Assembly: GCA_014323545.1 (NCBI GenBank)
Contig: CP058647.1
Location: 1,652,001-1,716,000, forward strand
DNA length: 64,000 bases
Direction: 5' to 3'
Source: Hyphobacterium sp. CCMP332
GTDB lineage: Bacteria > Bacteroidota > Bacteroidia > Cytophagales > CCMP332
In this document: positions 27,405 to 37,498 of the stretch, piece after piece
Layout of the letters: every line of letters begins with the position of its first letter
How positions within the stretch are numbered: the stretch's first letter is position 1
Position numbers and translations under genes: made by a program
Notes under the pieces: model-generated
Database searches by the model: none
Seen by the model: only the letters and a program-made list of their open reading frames with translations
What the model was told of the DNA's origin: nothing

Positions 27405-30400
27405 ATGAAAAACAAAGGATTTGTGGTCGCATTGACCATTGTTATCACATTACTGTGTGTATATTATTTATCATTCACATTTGTTTCCAGAAATGTAGCG
27501 AAGGAAGCAACAGAATTTGCCAAAGATTCAACCGGAACAGTTGATTTTGGCCGCAAGCAAAAATACCTTGACTCACTATGGACAGCACCGGTATACAATT
27601 TGTTGGGCTTGGAATTCACCCTTAAGGAAGTTAAACAAACCGAGTTAAATTTTGGACTTGACCTTCAGGGAGGAATGCATGTCACGCTTGAGGTTTCACC
27701 CATAGAAATCATCAAGACCATGGCGGGAAATAGCACCGATCCCAAATTTAATGAGGCACTTAAAAATGCTCGTGAAGCCCAAAGAAACAGTCAGGATAAG
27801 TTTATAGATTTATTTTATACCGAGTATCAGAAAATTAATCCGGGTATAAAGCTTAGTTCTTATTTTTCCAATACGGCCAATAGAGGTCGAATCGACTATT
27901 CATCAACAGATGATGAAGTATTGAAAGTTGTTGGCGCTGAAATAGATGATGCCATCGACAGAACTTTTACAATTCTTCGCACGCGTATTGACAAATTTGG
28001 CGTAACGCAGCCAAATATTCAGCAGCTTGAAGGGACCAACAGAATACAGGTTGAGCTTCCGGGCGTTGACAACCCGGAAAGAGTAAGAAAATTATTACAA
28101 GGTGTTGCAAAATTGGAATTTTTTGAGGTTTATGAACCCAATGAATTCTTAGAATTTTATGCACAAGCTAATGACTATCTCGTAGAAAAGGAAAAAGCAG
28201 AAAAGGCTTTGGAAAAAGGTAACGATTCTGAAGGGAGTGATCTCAGCACTGAATCAGGCGACTTAGAAATCTCTGATGAACCTTTGACCTTAGATATTGA
28301 CGAGGATTTGGATGAAAATCTGGCATTGTTGGAAGAAGATACTACTGAGTCAGTTACAGATGGATTGGGTTTTGAAGAAGACAGCAGTTCTGATGCACTT
28401 GCTTTGGACTCGGGCATATCAGCTCAAGACAGCCTTGCTCAACAGGAATATTCTATTTTGTTAACCGGGGTGGATCCGAACAGCGGGAGATTATTTTTTC
28501 CTGGAAAAGATACTGCCGAGATTAATGAAATAATGCGCAGTCCAAAAATCAAAGCATTTTTTCCGCCCAATTTGGAATTTCTTTGGTCGGTTAAACCCAT
28601 TGGCACTTCACAGGCAGGAGAAGAAATATTTGAACTCTTCCCAATTAGAAAAGGCAGAAACGGAAAAGCGCCTTTGGAAGGTGATGTTATTACTAATGCC
28701 AATAGCGATATATCTCAGGACGGAAGAGGATATGAGATCAATATGCAAATGAATTCCCGTGGAGCGAAAGTCTGGAAGCGATTGACTGCGGAAAATATCG
28801 ATCGCAAAATTGCTATTGTCCTCGATAACAGAGTTTATTCTGCTCCAACTGTACAAAATGAAATTCCTGGTGGACGATCGGCAATTTCAGGGGCTTTTAC
28901 TCTGGAAGAATCAAAAGATCTTGCCAACATCTTAAAAGCAGGGGCATTACCAGCACCGGCCAGGATTGTGGAAGAAGCTATTGTTGGATCCACATTGGGT
29001 GATGAATCCATTCGTCAGGGCATTACATCCATTTTAGCCGGTCTTGTGCTGGTGATTTTGTTTATGGTGCTATATTATAACAAAGGTGGTTTTGTAGCAG
29101 ACATTGCGCTTTTTATAAATATATTTTTCATTCTTGGAATACTGGCTCAGTTAAACGCAGCACTTACGTTACCAGGTATTGCGGGAATAGTATTGACTAT
29201 CGGTATGTCTATTGATGCCAACGTGCTCATCTTTGAAAGAATCAGGGAAGAACTGCGGGCTCAGAAATCACTTTTAAATGCCATCAAACTGGGTTATGAA
29301 AAAGCATTTAGCTCTATTCTGGATTCAAATGTAACCACTTTCCTTACCGGGGTAATTCTGTATACTTTTGGTTCAGGGCCAGTTAAAGGATTTGCAGTTA
29401 CTTTAATGATTGGTATTGCTTGTTCTTTCTTCTCCGCTGTTTTTATAACAAGAGTTATCGTGGAATGGATGACAAGAAAAAATAAAGAGGGGGGGATTAA
29501 TTTTTCAACCTTTATTTCTAAAAACCTTTTGTCCGATTTGAACCTGAATATTATTGGAAAAAGAAAAATGGCTTATATCGGTTCAACTATTCTCATTATT
29601 TTCGGATTATCCACTATTTTCCTTCAGAATGGATTGAATCTTGGTGTGGATTTTACAGGAGGTAGGTCTTTTGTTGTTCAATTTGATGAGCCGGTTTCAG
29701 TTCCTGATGTTCGGACCAATTTGTCGAATAGTTTTGATAATTCCAGTGTGGAAGTAAAGACATATGGTTCAAATAATACTATCAAGATAACCACAGGTTA
29801 TTTAGTTGATGATGAATCTGCGGAAGCGGATGAAAAGGTGAATGCCTCTTTGATGTCTGGCCTGGATGAATACAAAGATCAGAATCCTCAGGTTTTAAGC
29901 TCATCGAAAGTGGGCGCAACCATTGCTGATGACATCAAAAATACCGCACAGGAGTCGGTTATATTTTCTCTGATTGTCATCTTCCTTTACATTTTAATAA
30001 GGTTTAGGAAATGGCAATTTGGTCTGGGTGCAATCGTGGCATTATTTCACGATGTACTTGTGGTGCTCTCAATGATGTCTATTATGCGGCTTTTAGGTGT
30101 GGCTTATGAAGTTGATCAGGTTTTTATTGCCGCCATGTTGACTATTATTGGTTATTCCATCAATGATACCGTGGTTGTTTTTGACCGTGTAAGAGAGTAT
30201 TTGCAGGAGCATTTTAAATCAAACCTTGCAGAAACACTGAACTTGTCAATTAACAGTACTTTAAACAGAACTGTGATGACTTCATTAACAACATTATTGG
30301 TGGTATTGATTCTTTTCATATTTGGTGGTGAAGCCTTAAGAGGATTTTCATTTGCGCTTTTGATTGGAATCTTAGTTGGTACATATTCTTCCATATTTAT

Positions 30401-30470
30401 AGCTACACCGATTGTTGTTGAAACTTCTAAGAAACAATTGATTGCCGATGCTAAAAAGGCAGCTAAATAG
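27405..30470 (+). CDS. secDF: Fused protein translocase subunit SecDF
   Basis: A 1021-residue fusion of SecD and SecF, the normal form in Bacteroidota. The SecD half has a first membrane helix (residues 8-28), FGLDLQGGMHVTLEV near 80, a long periplasmic domain with an acidic low-complexity insert (about 265-345), and five helices from 540 with IAGIVLTIGMSIDANVLIFERIREEL. The SecF half begins at about 720 (ISKNLLSDLNLNIIGKRKM), with LGVDFTGGRSFVVQF and GYSINDTVVVFDRVRE. It uses the ion gradient to pull proteins across the membrane. It is preceded by a candidate export-sensing leader ORF and followed by a strong terminator. Confidence 0.97.
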   Translation: MKNKGFVVALTIVITLLCVYYLSFTFVSRNVAKEATEFAKDSTGTVDFGRKQKYLDSLWTAPVYNLLGLEFTLKEVKQTELNFGLDLQGGMHVTLEVSPIEIIKTMAGNSTDPKFNEALKNAREAQRNSQDKFIDLFYTEYQKINPGIKLSSYFSNTANRGRIDYSSTDDEVLKVVGAEIDDAIDRTFTILRTRIDKFGVTQPNIQQLEGTNRIQVELPGVDNPERVRKLLQGVAKLEFFEVYEPNEFLEFYAQANDYLVEKEKAEKALEKGNDSEGSDLSTESGDLEISDEPLTLDIDEDLDENLALLEEDTTESVTDGLGFEEDSSSDALALDSGISAQDSLAQQEYSILLTGVDPNSGRLFFPGKDTAEINEIMRSPKIKAFFPPNLEFLWSVKPIGTSQAGEEIFELFPIRKGRNGKAPLEGDVITNANSDISQDGRGYEINMQMNSRGAKVWKRLTAENIDRKIAIVLDNRVYSAPTVQNEIPGGRSAISGAFTLEESKDLANILKAGALPAPARIVEEAIVGSTLGDESIRQGITSILAGLVLVILFMVLYYNKGGFVADIALFINIFFILGILAQLNAALTLPGIAGIVLTIGMSIDANVLIFERIREELRAQKSLLNAIKLGYEKAFSSILDSNVTTFLTGVILYTFGSGPVKGFAVTLMIGIACSFFSAVFITRVIVEWMTRKNKEGGINFSTFISKNLLSDLNLNIIGKRKMAYIGSTILIIFGLSTIFLQNGLNLGVDFTGGRSFVVQFDEPVSVPDVRTNLSNSFDNSSVEVKTYGSNNTIKITTGYLVDDESAEADEKVNASLMSGLDEYKDQNPQVLSSSKVGATIADDIKNTAQESVIFSLIVIFLYILIRFRKWQFGLGAIVALFHDVLVVLSMMSIMRLLGVAYEVDQVFIAAMLTIIGYSINDTVVVFDRVREYLQEHFKSNLAETLNLSINSTLNRTVMTSLTTLLVVLILFIFGGEALRGFSFALLIGILVGTYSSIFIATPIVVETSKKQLIADAKKAAK

Positions 30471-30492
30471 TTGGAGATAATTATTGTTTAAT

Positions 30493-30524
30493 AAAAGCCC
30501 CTTTGGATTACATTGGGGTTTTTT
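30493..30524. terminator. Intrinsic terminator after secDF (bidirectional)
   Basis: Arms AAAAGCCCC (30493-30501) and GGGGTTTTTT (30515-30524) enclose a 13-base loop. T-tracts follow the stem on both strands, so it serves secDF and the convergent transglycosylase gene, whose stop is at 30528. Confidence 0.85.
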
Positions 30525-30527
30525 GTT

Positions 30528-32039
30528 TTATAACGCGACAGAGTCCGAATCAATTTTTTTGTCTCTTTGAGTTAATTGCAAATAAGATTTGTATCGCTGA
30601 AAAATTTCTCTTACATAGTTGTAAGGTTCATAGCAACGGCAATAACCGTGTTTTACAGACGGGTCTGTATAATACTTTTTATAGGCTTTCTTTAATAGCA
30701 TTACCTCTACATTTTCATCCCAAATTGTTGGGTCCTTGTCGAATTTTCTTGCCAGATTTCGTGCGTCAATGACATGACCGGGACCAACATTATAAGAAGC
30801 TAAAACAAATTTTATTCTCTGAACTGAGTCTTTTACTGTCTTAGACCACATTTTATCCAATTTTCGAATATACTTTGTGGCCATTTGAAGATTCTGCTTT
30901 GGATCGTAAAGTGACTCTCCTGAATATCCAAAGCCTTTTGCCGTTGCCGGCATGACCTGCATTAAGCCTCTTGCTCCTACCCATGATTTGGCTTTGGGAT
31001 CAAATCGCGATTCCTGATAAGCCATAGATGCCAATAGAAGCCAATCCCAGTTAAGGCTATCAGCTGATGCTTTCAATATTTCATCATAGCGCGATATTTT
31101 TTTCTCGTAATAACTGTAAAGTAATTTTTTAACATCCTTCCTGTTAACACTATTGAAATATTTTCGATATAAGACATTAAAAGTCGCTTGTTGTTTTTTC
31201 CGATTAATAAAATTATTGATCGTATCCAATAATTCATTGGCGTTTTTTCGGACGGCCCATGCTATCATTTGGGAAGTGCTCAACTCTACACTTATATCGA
31301 TATCGGGTATTTCATTGGCGATGATCATGGCCACATTTTTATCCGCAACGGTGTATTGTATTTCTCCCTCCACTACACGCATAATTAATTCATCTGTTTC
31401 TACATCAGCATCTGCCTCAATTATATTAATATCACCACCTATTTCATCAGATAGGTTATCTAAGCGCTTACTAAATGAAGAATTCTTGCGCACGACAACA
31501 TCCTTACCGATCAACTCCAGAGGTGTGCTTATTAATTTGTTTTTTATGTTATGGACTTTCATTTGTCTCCAACCCTGAGGTTTACGTTGAACCAATACCT
31601 GTTTTGTTAAAACCAAATGCCTGGTAAAGTCTACATACTCTTTTCTTTCTCTGGTTACAGTCAAATTATGGGCGATGATGTCTCCTTCTCCTTCGTTCAG
31701 CATTCTGAACATTTTGTCTATGTCCTTTACAATTTTTATTTCCAATTCGACTTTTAATTCTTCAGACAGCATCTTCAGAAGTTCATATTCAAAACCCATT
31801 GGCCGTCCCTTATAAAGAAAATAGCTAAATGAGTTATTATCGATCAGAGCGATTATCTTACCGCGTTCTTTAATTTTTTGAAGTCCGAAATCGATGGGGT
31901 CCGGAATGTTTAATTGCACTTCTTCAACAAGGTCGGTTTGATTTGATTCACTGCTGCAGGCAATTAAAAAGAAAGTAAAAAAGATGCTTAAAACCAGCGC
32001 ATGATATTGCCTTATGGTATTTTTAAGGATATACATCAT
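30528..32039 (-). CDS. MltF-like lytic transglycosylase lipoprotein
   Basis: A 503-residue protein. The ATG at 32039 gives a lipoprotein signal (LSIFFTFFLIACSS, Cys lipidated). Residues about 50-290 are a periplasmic solute-binding (SBP_bac_3) domain: GKIIALIDNNSFSYFLYKGRPMGFEYELL and IVKDIDKMFRML. Residues about 320-480 are an SLT lysozyme-like domain with the catalytic Glu in LLASMAYQESRFDPKA and the following GARGLMQVMPATAKGFG and LASYNVGPGH motifs. This is the MltF layout: it cleaves peptidoglycan glycan strands to 1,6-anhydro-MurNAc, regulated by the sensor domain. An upstream TTG start at 32072 is open but would bury the lipobox. Confidence 0.93.
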   Translation of the reverse strand: MMYILKNTIRQYHALVLSIFFTFFLIACSSESNQTDLVEEVQLNIPDPIDFGLQKIKERGKIIALIDNNSFSYFLYKGRPMGFEYELLKMLSEELKVELEIKIVKDIDKMFRMLNEGEGDIIAHNLTVTRERKEYVDFTRHLVLTKQVLVQRKPQGWRQMKVHNIKNKLISTPLELIGKDVVVRKNSSFSKRLDNLSDEIGGDINIIEADADVETDELIMRVVEGEIQYTVADKNVAMIIANEIPDIDISVELSTSQMIAWAVRKNANELLDTINNFINRKKQQATFNVLYRKYFNSVNRKDVKKLLYSYYEKKISRYDEILKASADSLNWDWLLLASMAYQESRFDPKAKSWVGARGLMQVMPATAKGFGYSGESLYDPKQNLQMATKYIRKLDKMWSKTVKDSVQRIKFVLASYNVGPGHVIDARNLARKFDKDPTIWDENVEVMLLKKAYKKYYTDPSVKHGYCRCYEPYNYVREIFQRYKSYLQLTQRDKKIDSDSVAL

Positions 32040-32082
32040 TAGATAAATATATCTAATTAATGCATAAATCAAAATTTAGTTC

Positions 32083-32751
32083 TTAGCCCTGAGAACCTTC
32101 GTATAGGAAATCACAAACCGGTTTGCCTGTTTTATAGCAGTCCAGCCAAATCTCATCGAGATTTTCTTTAACAATAACTTCTGGTTTAAAATTGCAACGG
32201 TAGTAAAAGCTTTTATTGTAAATCAGTGCTTGAGTTTTTGCATCCGCTTTGAATTCTGCCGGTATAATTTTGTTCTTCTCTCCTTCAATGGCTCCAAATT
32301 GCTTTTTAAATTTTGGATCATTGATTAGATCTTCAAATATTTTCAGATTATAACTTATATGTTGTCTTATATTGTATAATTGCGTTTTATCGGTTTGATA
32401 AAGGCCTCCATAAATTTCCATACCATTTAATCCCAAAGAAAAATATTGCCCGGGGATGGACATATTCTTTCTCCCACGGGCAGAAATCACCGCTGCTGCT
32501 TGTGTTTTATATGGTGTCTTGTCTTTTGAAAATCGGATGTCCCGGTTGATTCGCATAATGGCATCTTTTGCGTCTATGTTTACATTGGGATCAATGTTAT
32601 GCACTTTTGAAATCAAATGTTCCACGAATTTTTTAAAGGGATTTTTAACTTCTATTTCGTAGCGTTTACGATTTTTATCAAACCATTCCTTGTTGTTGTT
32701 TTTGCTGAGTTCAGTAAAAAAGGCGTGGAAATCTTCACTAAAAAATGCCAT
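32083..32751 (-). CDS. DUF2461 family protein
   Basis: A 222-residue soluble protein matching the DUF2461 (TIGR02453) family. It begins FFSEDFHAFFTELSKNNNKEWFDKNRKRYE and carries AIMRINRDIRFSKDKTPYKT and YFSLGLNGMEIYGGLYQ, the three blocks that define the family. Members are widespread and uncharacterised; no catalytic mechanism is established. It is immediately upstream (43 bases) of the transglycosylase gene on the same strand and may be co-transcribed with it. Confidence 0.9.
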   Translation of the reverse strand: MAFFSEDFHAFFTELSKNNNKEWFDKNRKRYEIEVKNPFKKFVEHLISKVHNIDPNVNIDAKDAIMRINRDIRFSKDKTPYKTQAAAVISARGRKNMSIPGQYFSLGLNGMEIYGGLYQTDKTQLYNIRQHISYNLKIFEDLINDPKFKKQFGAIEGEKNKIIPAEFKADAKTQALIYNKSFYYRCNFKPEVIVKENLDEIWLDCYKTGKPVCDFLYEGSQG

Positions 32752-32787
32752 AAGTTTGATTAGTTTGGTATTAAATACAAATGCGTA

Positions 32788-32976
32788 ATGAATTTAATTA
32801 AAATGGCCGTAGGAATGAATTTTTTGGCCGCAATACTTTTTGTCTTTAATAGTATCTACGCCTATTTTAATGGAGATCCGGGATATTGGAAACAACTCGT
32901 ACTGGCCTTACTTTTTATCGGACTTGGTTTATTTTATAGAAGAAAGCTGAAAAAAAAGGACTCGGAGATTCAATGA
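32788..32976 (+). CDS. Small two-helix membrane protein
   Basis: A 62-residue ORF with two hydrophobic helices (about 5-27 and 33-49) and a basic tail (YRRKLKKKD). It sits between the divergent DUF2461 gene and a convergent OmpA-family gene, so it must be transcribed alone. Clean hairpin topology and a basic C-terminus support a real inner membrane protein, but I do not recognise a family and cannot assign a role. Confidence 0.6.
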   Translation: MNLIKMAVGMNFLAAILFVFNSIYAYFNGDPGYWKQLVLALLFIGLGLFYRRKLKKKDSEIQ

Positions 32977-32981
32977 ATTTA

Positions 32982-35729
32982 CTAATTCAAAAATTCGAAC
33001 TCTACTCTCCGGTTTAGCTGCCTACCTATGTCCTTGTCATTGCTTGCAATGGGTTGGTCATCACCCACAGGGTCTACCTGAATTCTAGAAGCTTCGACGC
33101 CCTGACTCATTAAGTATCTTTTTACGCTTTCACCTCTGCGTCTCGCCAGGTGGTCATTTATTTCATCACTCCCCAATGCGTCTGTATGGGCTCTTACCAC
33201 CACTTTTTTGTCTTTTTCTTGCTTCAATACATCCGCCATCTTTTTTAAAATGTCTATTGCCTCCTTGCGAATTACATCTGAGTTAAAGTCAAAATAGATA
33301 TTATCAAATTTATTCCCTTGGCCTCCTGCATTGAGATCTCCGCCTAGCATGCCTTCATCTATCATTACCGTATATTTTCGATTGTCATCCGGTACCACAA
33401 ACATTGCAATGCCCTCTGAATTAGTAATTCCCTTTTTCAACACGACTCCATTTTCATCAACTAACATGACAGGAACGTCAGCAGCAGGGTCTTCAGAATT
33501 TGTATAGGCTAAGCGCGATAATACAGTGAGTTGCTCAAAATTTTCTAAAATCCTTTTGGTGTCAATTGTAATTACTTTCCCGTTTAATTTTACATCGACA
33601 TTAAGGGATGGGTGGTTTTTATCAATTATTACACGATAGCTCTTGTCCTTTTCCAATTCCTCAAAAAATGCGATTCCTTCGCTATTGGTTTTCCCTTTTT
33701 TTAACACGTATCCATTCTCATCCAAAAGCAATACGTAAACCTCTGAAGCAGGCTCTGAGGATTCCTTAAATTCAATATGAGACAGCAATGCATAACCACT
33801 AACTTTGTCAATAAATTCTTTCTTTTTTAGAGCGATTTCTTTTCCTGATTTTTGTACCAAAGATTCTAATTGAGGGTCATTCTTATCAATTACCACGTTG
33901 TATGTCAGGTCGGGGTCGAGCATTTCAAATTTAGCTTGCCCAGCCGAATTTGTTATCCCTCTTTTTAAAACCATTCCGTTTTCATCCAGTAATAGCACAT
34001 TGACATTTGCAGCTGGTTCATTAGTGCCATTAAATTTCAAATTAGACAACACAGTTAGCCCTTTAAATTTTTGAACGATCTCTTGGGTGCTGGCTGCAAG
34101 CGATCGGTTGTTTCCCAATTGGATAATGCGAAAATCATTGACCGTACCCGGTTTTACATTATTTACCTGTACTTTTTTCATGGAAACCTGCTCCAGTTCT
34201 GCCTGTCGAACAAATATTTCAATCTCAGCTTCTGCATAACAGCCATCCGAGTTTCTGCCTTTTACTTTGTACTTATCCGTTTTTGTTGGCCTGAAAGAAA
34301 TATTATTTTTAACCTCAGAATTCCATTCATAATAATCTGCGCCTGAAGCCGAAAGAATTACATCATCCCCGTATTTTATAAATTCATGAGAGGCAGAAAT
34401 TTTTAAATCGGGTTTGTGACATTTTGCAAATATAAATGCAGCACCAGCCCAGCTCATTTCAGTATCTTTTTCCTTAGGGTCAAAACCCCAGGCCCCGCCA
34501 ATGGCATATTCACCGTCGATGGCCACAGATATACCGAATTGATCACCGATTCTTCTTTTGCCCGGTGTCAGTTTATCTTTTTCAACCCAATTCCCGTTGC
34601 CAGAATCTTCAAAAATGTACATTGCTCCGGCTGTGTCAAGCGAATTTTGTCCTTTCCCGTCTAATTGCTGACCCCATGCTCCAATTATACATTTACTACC
34701 ATCCGTATAAACCGACTCCCCAAAAAAAGCATCCTTTTGTCTGTCGAGAGGGGTGAGTTTCTGACTTTGTTCCCATTCTGTTCCGTTATTTTTAAAGATA
34801 TAAGCAGCACCACTTCCTCTTAAACTACTTCCTCCGTGAACATCCAGCTTATGTTCCTGAGCACCAATGAGTGCCAATTGGTTTTTTAATGAAACCGAGT
34901 ATCCAAAAAATGAACCTTCTGTCCTGTTTTTTGCTGTTAACTTTTGTTTTTCCTCCCATATGCCCTCTGTATTTTTATTAAACACATATGCCGCACCGGC
35001 AAATTCAACATAATCTTTATTATTTGAATTAAATCCTTGTCTATAAGCTCCGATCAAAGCTAAATCACCATCAATACTCACAGATACCCCAAATAAGTCA
35101 AAGGGTTTTCGGTCCTTGTGTACAAGTTTTTGTTTTTGAGCCCAATTCCCATTCTGATTTTCAAAAATATATGCTGCTCCCGCGTCCTGTCTTCTCTTTT
35201 TTCCATTTTCATCAAGATCATTCCAAATGGCTCCTACAAGAATTGTGTTACCGTCAACATCTACACTGATCCCAAATTGATCTTCATTGAAGGGGTCATT
35301 CGCCTGGATTTTTTTAATCTCTTTCCATTGATTGCCTTCTCTTTTAAATACATAAGCAGATCCCGCATCTTTATATGTATATTCTCCTTTTTTTATGTCA
35401 GACCAGGCCGCTCCTACAACAATTATATCTCTGTCAATCGAAACAGAACCTCCAAATTGATCCAGGTCTTTGGTATCTGAGCCTTTGAGTTTATGTATTT
35501 CTTTCCAGGTGCCATTGCTTTGTTTTTCAAATACATATGCTGCGCCACCTTCAATTCCATTGGCCCCTACTACTGCATAATTACCGTCGATATCCACAGA
35601 ATATCCAAATTGAAGATCATTTCGGCCATCAATTGCAGAAATTCTAAGCACCTCACTCCAGTCCTGACATAAACTGTTAAAACTTATAGAAAGAAGTATA
35701 AAGAAGATTTGTAAGGTCCTGAAAGTCAT
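32982..35729 (-). CDS. FG-GAP repeat / OmpA-family outer-membrane protein
   Basis: A 915-residue exported protein. After a signal peptide (FFILLSISFNSLC), residues about 25-435 hold some seven FG-GAP-type repeats of about 55 residues. Each pairs a FGxSVxxDGxxAxVGA strand with a GAAYVFxxxxxxWxExxKL strand, forming a beta-propeller. A short Ig-like segment follows. Then come three repeats of about 75 residues (near 560, 645 and 730) with PAAxVxVLLxDENGxVLKxGxTNSxGxAxF, carboxypeptidase-regulatory-like modules. The C-terminus (about 800-915) is an OmpA peptidoglycan-binding domain (YFDFNSDVIR, VRAHTDALGSDEIN, LARRRGESVKRYL). It likely anchors a surface structure to the wall. It is probably monocistronic. 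Confidence 0.88.
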   Translation of the reverse strand: MTFRTLQIFFILLSISFNSLCQDWSEVLRISAIDGRNDLQFGYSVDIDGNYAVVGANGIEGGAAYVFEKQSNGTWKEIHKLKGSDTKDLDQFGGSVSIDRDIIVVGAAWSDIKKGEYTYKDAGSAYVFKREGNQWKEIKKIQANDPFNEDQFGISVDVDGNTILVGAIWNDLDENGKKRRQDAGAAYIFENQNGNWAQKQKLVHKDRKPFDLFGVSVSIDGDLALIGAYRQGFNSNNKDYVEFAGAAYVFNKNTEGIWEEKQKLTAKNRTEGSFFGYSVSLKNQLALIGAQEHKLDVHGGSSLRGSGAAYIFKNNGTEWEQSQKLTPLDRQKDAFFGESVYTDGSKCIIGAWGQQLDGKGQNSLDTAGAMYIFEDSGNGNWVEKDKLTPGKRRIGDQFGISVAIDGEYAIGGAWGFDPKEKDTEMSWAGAAFIFAKCHKPDLKISASHEFIKYGDDVILSASGADYYEWNSEVKNNISFRPTKTDKYKVKGRNSDGCYAEAEIEIFVRQAELEQVSMKKVQVNNVKPGTVNDFRIIQLGNNRSLAASTQEIVQKFKGLTVLSNLKFNGTNEPAANVNVLLLDENGMVLKRGITNSAGQAKFEMLDPDLTYNVVIDKNDPQLESLVQKSGKEIALKKKEFIDKVSGYALLSHIEFKESSEPASEVYVLLLDENGYVLKKGKTNSEGIAFFEELEKDKSYRVIIDKNHPSLNVDVKLNGKVITIDTKRILENFEQLTVLSRLAYTNSEDPAADVPVMLVDENGVVLKKGITNSEGIAMFVVPDDNRKYTVMIDEGMLGGDLNAGGQGNKFDNIYFDFNSDVIRKEAIDILKKMADVLKQEKDKKVVVRAHTDALGSDEINDHLARRRGESVKRYLMSQGVEASRIQVDPVGDDQPIASNDKDIGRQLNRRVEFEFLN

Positions 35730-35803
35730 TTAAGTTTTTTAGATGGTTGAATAAATTTCAGTTAAATATCAGGTTTTTCAAAATATGTGAATGGCATTTT
35801 ATA

Positions 35804-36385
35804 TCACGACTTGCCAATTCTTTCTCTTACCCTAGGAATATACGATTTTTCGAACCATGGGTTTTTTTGCAACCATATTCGATTTCTGGGAGAGGGATGC
35901 ACCAAGGGAATAAACTTAGAATCCGCATTTTTTATAAAAAACTTAATCGTTTCAACCAATGTCTGTTTTTGGAATTCCGGTAAATAATACCTTACCGCAT
36001 AGCTGCCTGCCAGTACAAAGAGTTTAACAGAAGGCATTTTTTTAAAAAGCTGCTCATGCCATTCCGGAGCGCATTCAGGTCTTGGTGGTAAGTCGCCTGA
36101 TTTTCCTTTGCCCGGATAACAAAAACCCATTGGAATAATAGCAATTTGATCTTCATCGTAAAATAATGACCTATCCATATTTAACCATTCCCTTAGTTTA
36201 TCACCGCTTGGATCATTCCATGGAATGCCTGTTTTATGAACTCTTGTTCCCGGTGCCTGGCCGATAATTGCAATTTTAGATTTTGTGCTTGCTCTCAATA
36301 CCGGTTTTGGGCGAAGAGGTAAATGAGCTTCACAGATTGTACATTTTCTGATTTTAAGTAATAATTGTTCTAATTCCTGTGACAT
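35804..36385 (-). CDS. Uracil-DNA glycosylase family protein
   Basis: A 193-residue member of the uracil-DNA glycosylase superfamily. Motif A is IAIIGQAPGTRVHKTGIPWNDPSGDKL (near 38-63) and motif B is LVHPSPRNRIWL (near 165-175), whose His and Ser-Pro follow the family pattern. The CTICEAH sequence near residue 15 has two cysteines; the four-cysteine Fe-S cluster of families 4 and 5 is not complete. It resembles the short Bacteroidota branch of unknown specificity rather than classical Ung. It diverges from the alkB-like gene. Confidence 0.85.
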   Translation of the reverse strand: MSQELEQLLLKIRKCTICEAHLPLRPKPVLRASTKSKIAIIGQAPGTRVHKTGIPWNDPSGDKLREWLNMDRSLFYDEDQIAIIPMGFCYPGKGKSGDLPPRPECAPEWHEQLFKKMPSVKLFVLAGSYAVRYYLPEFQKQTLVETIKFFIKNADSKFIPLVHPSPRNRIWLQKNPWFEKSYIPRVRERIGKS

Positions 36386-36451
36386 ATATCTTCAAATTGC
36401 CATTTTAATTGCTTTTAATTTAAGCATTACTGAAATTTATAATCTGATTTT

Positions 36452-37498
36452 ATGAAAAGGGCAAAGGCACTAAAGTATTTATCTGTTTTCAGTATTCCGG
36501 TGGCAGTCTATATTTCACTGACTTCTAATGGCTGGTGGACCTATATCACTTTAATAGAGGCCTTTCTTCTAATTCCTTTTCTTGAACTATTCATTAGTGC
36601 TGATGATTCCAATTTGTCGGAACTCGAAGAGGAAATGATAAGCAATGATCCAATATTTGACTTGATGCTTTATCTGGTTGTTCCTGTACAGTATGCTTTT
36701 CTAATATTCTTTTTATTTTCAATTCAGGAGTCGTTGCTTTGGTGGGAAACAGCCGGAAGGATTTCAGCCTTTGGAATTTTATGTGGAGTTCTGGGTATTA
36801 ATGTGGCCCATGAATTAGGACATAGAAGTTCAAAAATTGAACAATTCCTTTCAAAATCTTTACTTCTGACTTCTCTTTATATGCATTTTTATATTGAGCA
36901 TAACCGAGGGCATCACAAAAATGTTAGCACCCATCAAGACCCTGCATCCTCGCGATATAATGAATCGCTATACAGTTTTTGGATACGATCCATTGTGTAC
37001 AGCTATATTTCAGCCTGGAAAATTGAATTTGAACGGATGAAACGAAAGGGACTTGCAAAATTCTCTTTGCAAAATGAGATGTTGCAATTTCAATTCATTC
37101 AACTTTTTCTAATTGGCCTTATTGCTTTAATATTCAGTTTTGATGTGATGCTGTATTTCATCGCAGCTGCCACAATCGGATTCCTACTTCTTGAAACCGT
37201 AAATTATATTGAACATTATGGATTGAGTAGAAATAAAGTAAATGATAAGCTTTATGAAAGGGTTAAACCCATTCATTCCTGGAATAGCAATCATGTTATT
37301 GGACGTATAATGCTTTTTGAATTATCGCGTCATTCAGATCATCATTTTAAGGCTAGTAAAAAATACCAATTGTTAAAACACCACGAAAATTCTCCACAAA
37401 TGCCAACAGGATATCCGGGAATGATGTTACTATCTGCTTTTCCCCCATTGTGGTTTATGATAATGAATAAAAGAATAGAAAATTTACCTCGTGAATAG
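36452..37498 (+). CDS. alkB: AlkB-type membrane alkane/fatty acyl hydroxylase
   Basis: A 348-residue di-iron membrane monooxygenase. Six hydrophobic segments are seen, and all four histidine motifs of the alkane 1-monooxygenase family are present: HELGHR (near 122), HNRGHHKN (near 151), NYIEHYG (near 251) and RHSDHHFK (near 291). It would hydroxylate the terminal carbon of an alkane or alkyl chain using electrons from rubredoxin, which is not encoded nearby. Length is slightly under the Pseudomonas AlkB. Other members of this clade act on different substrates, so alkane use by this organism is not proven. The next small ORF overlaps its stop. Confidence 0.92.
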   Translation: MKRAKALKYLSVFSIPVAVYISLTSNGWWTYITLIEAFLLIPFLELFISADDSNLSELEEEMISNDPIFDLMLYLVVPVQYAFLIFFLFSIQESLLWWETAGRISAFGILCGVLGINVAHELGHRSSKIEQFLSKSLLLTSLYMHFYIEHNRGHHKNVSTHQDPASSRYNESLYSFWIRSIVYSYISAWKIEFERMKRKGLAKFSLQNEMLQFQFIQLFLIGLIALIFSFDVMLYFIAAATIGFLLLETVNYIEHYGLSRNKVNDKLYERVKPIHSWNSNHVIGRIMLFELSRHSDHHFKASKKYQLLKHHENSPQMPTGYPGMMLLSAFPPLWFMIMNKRIENLPRE

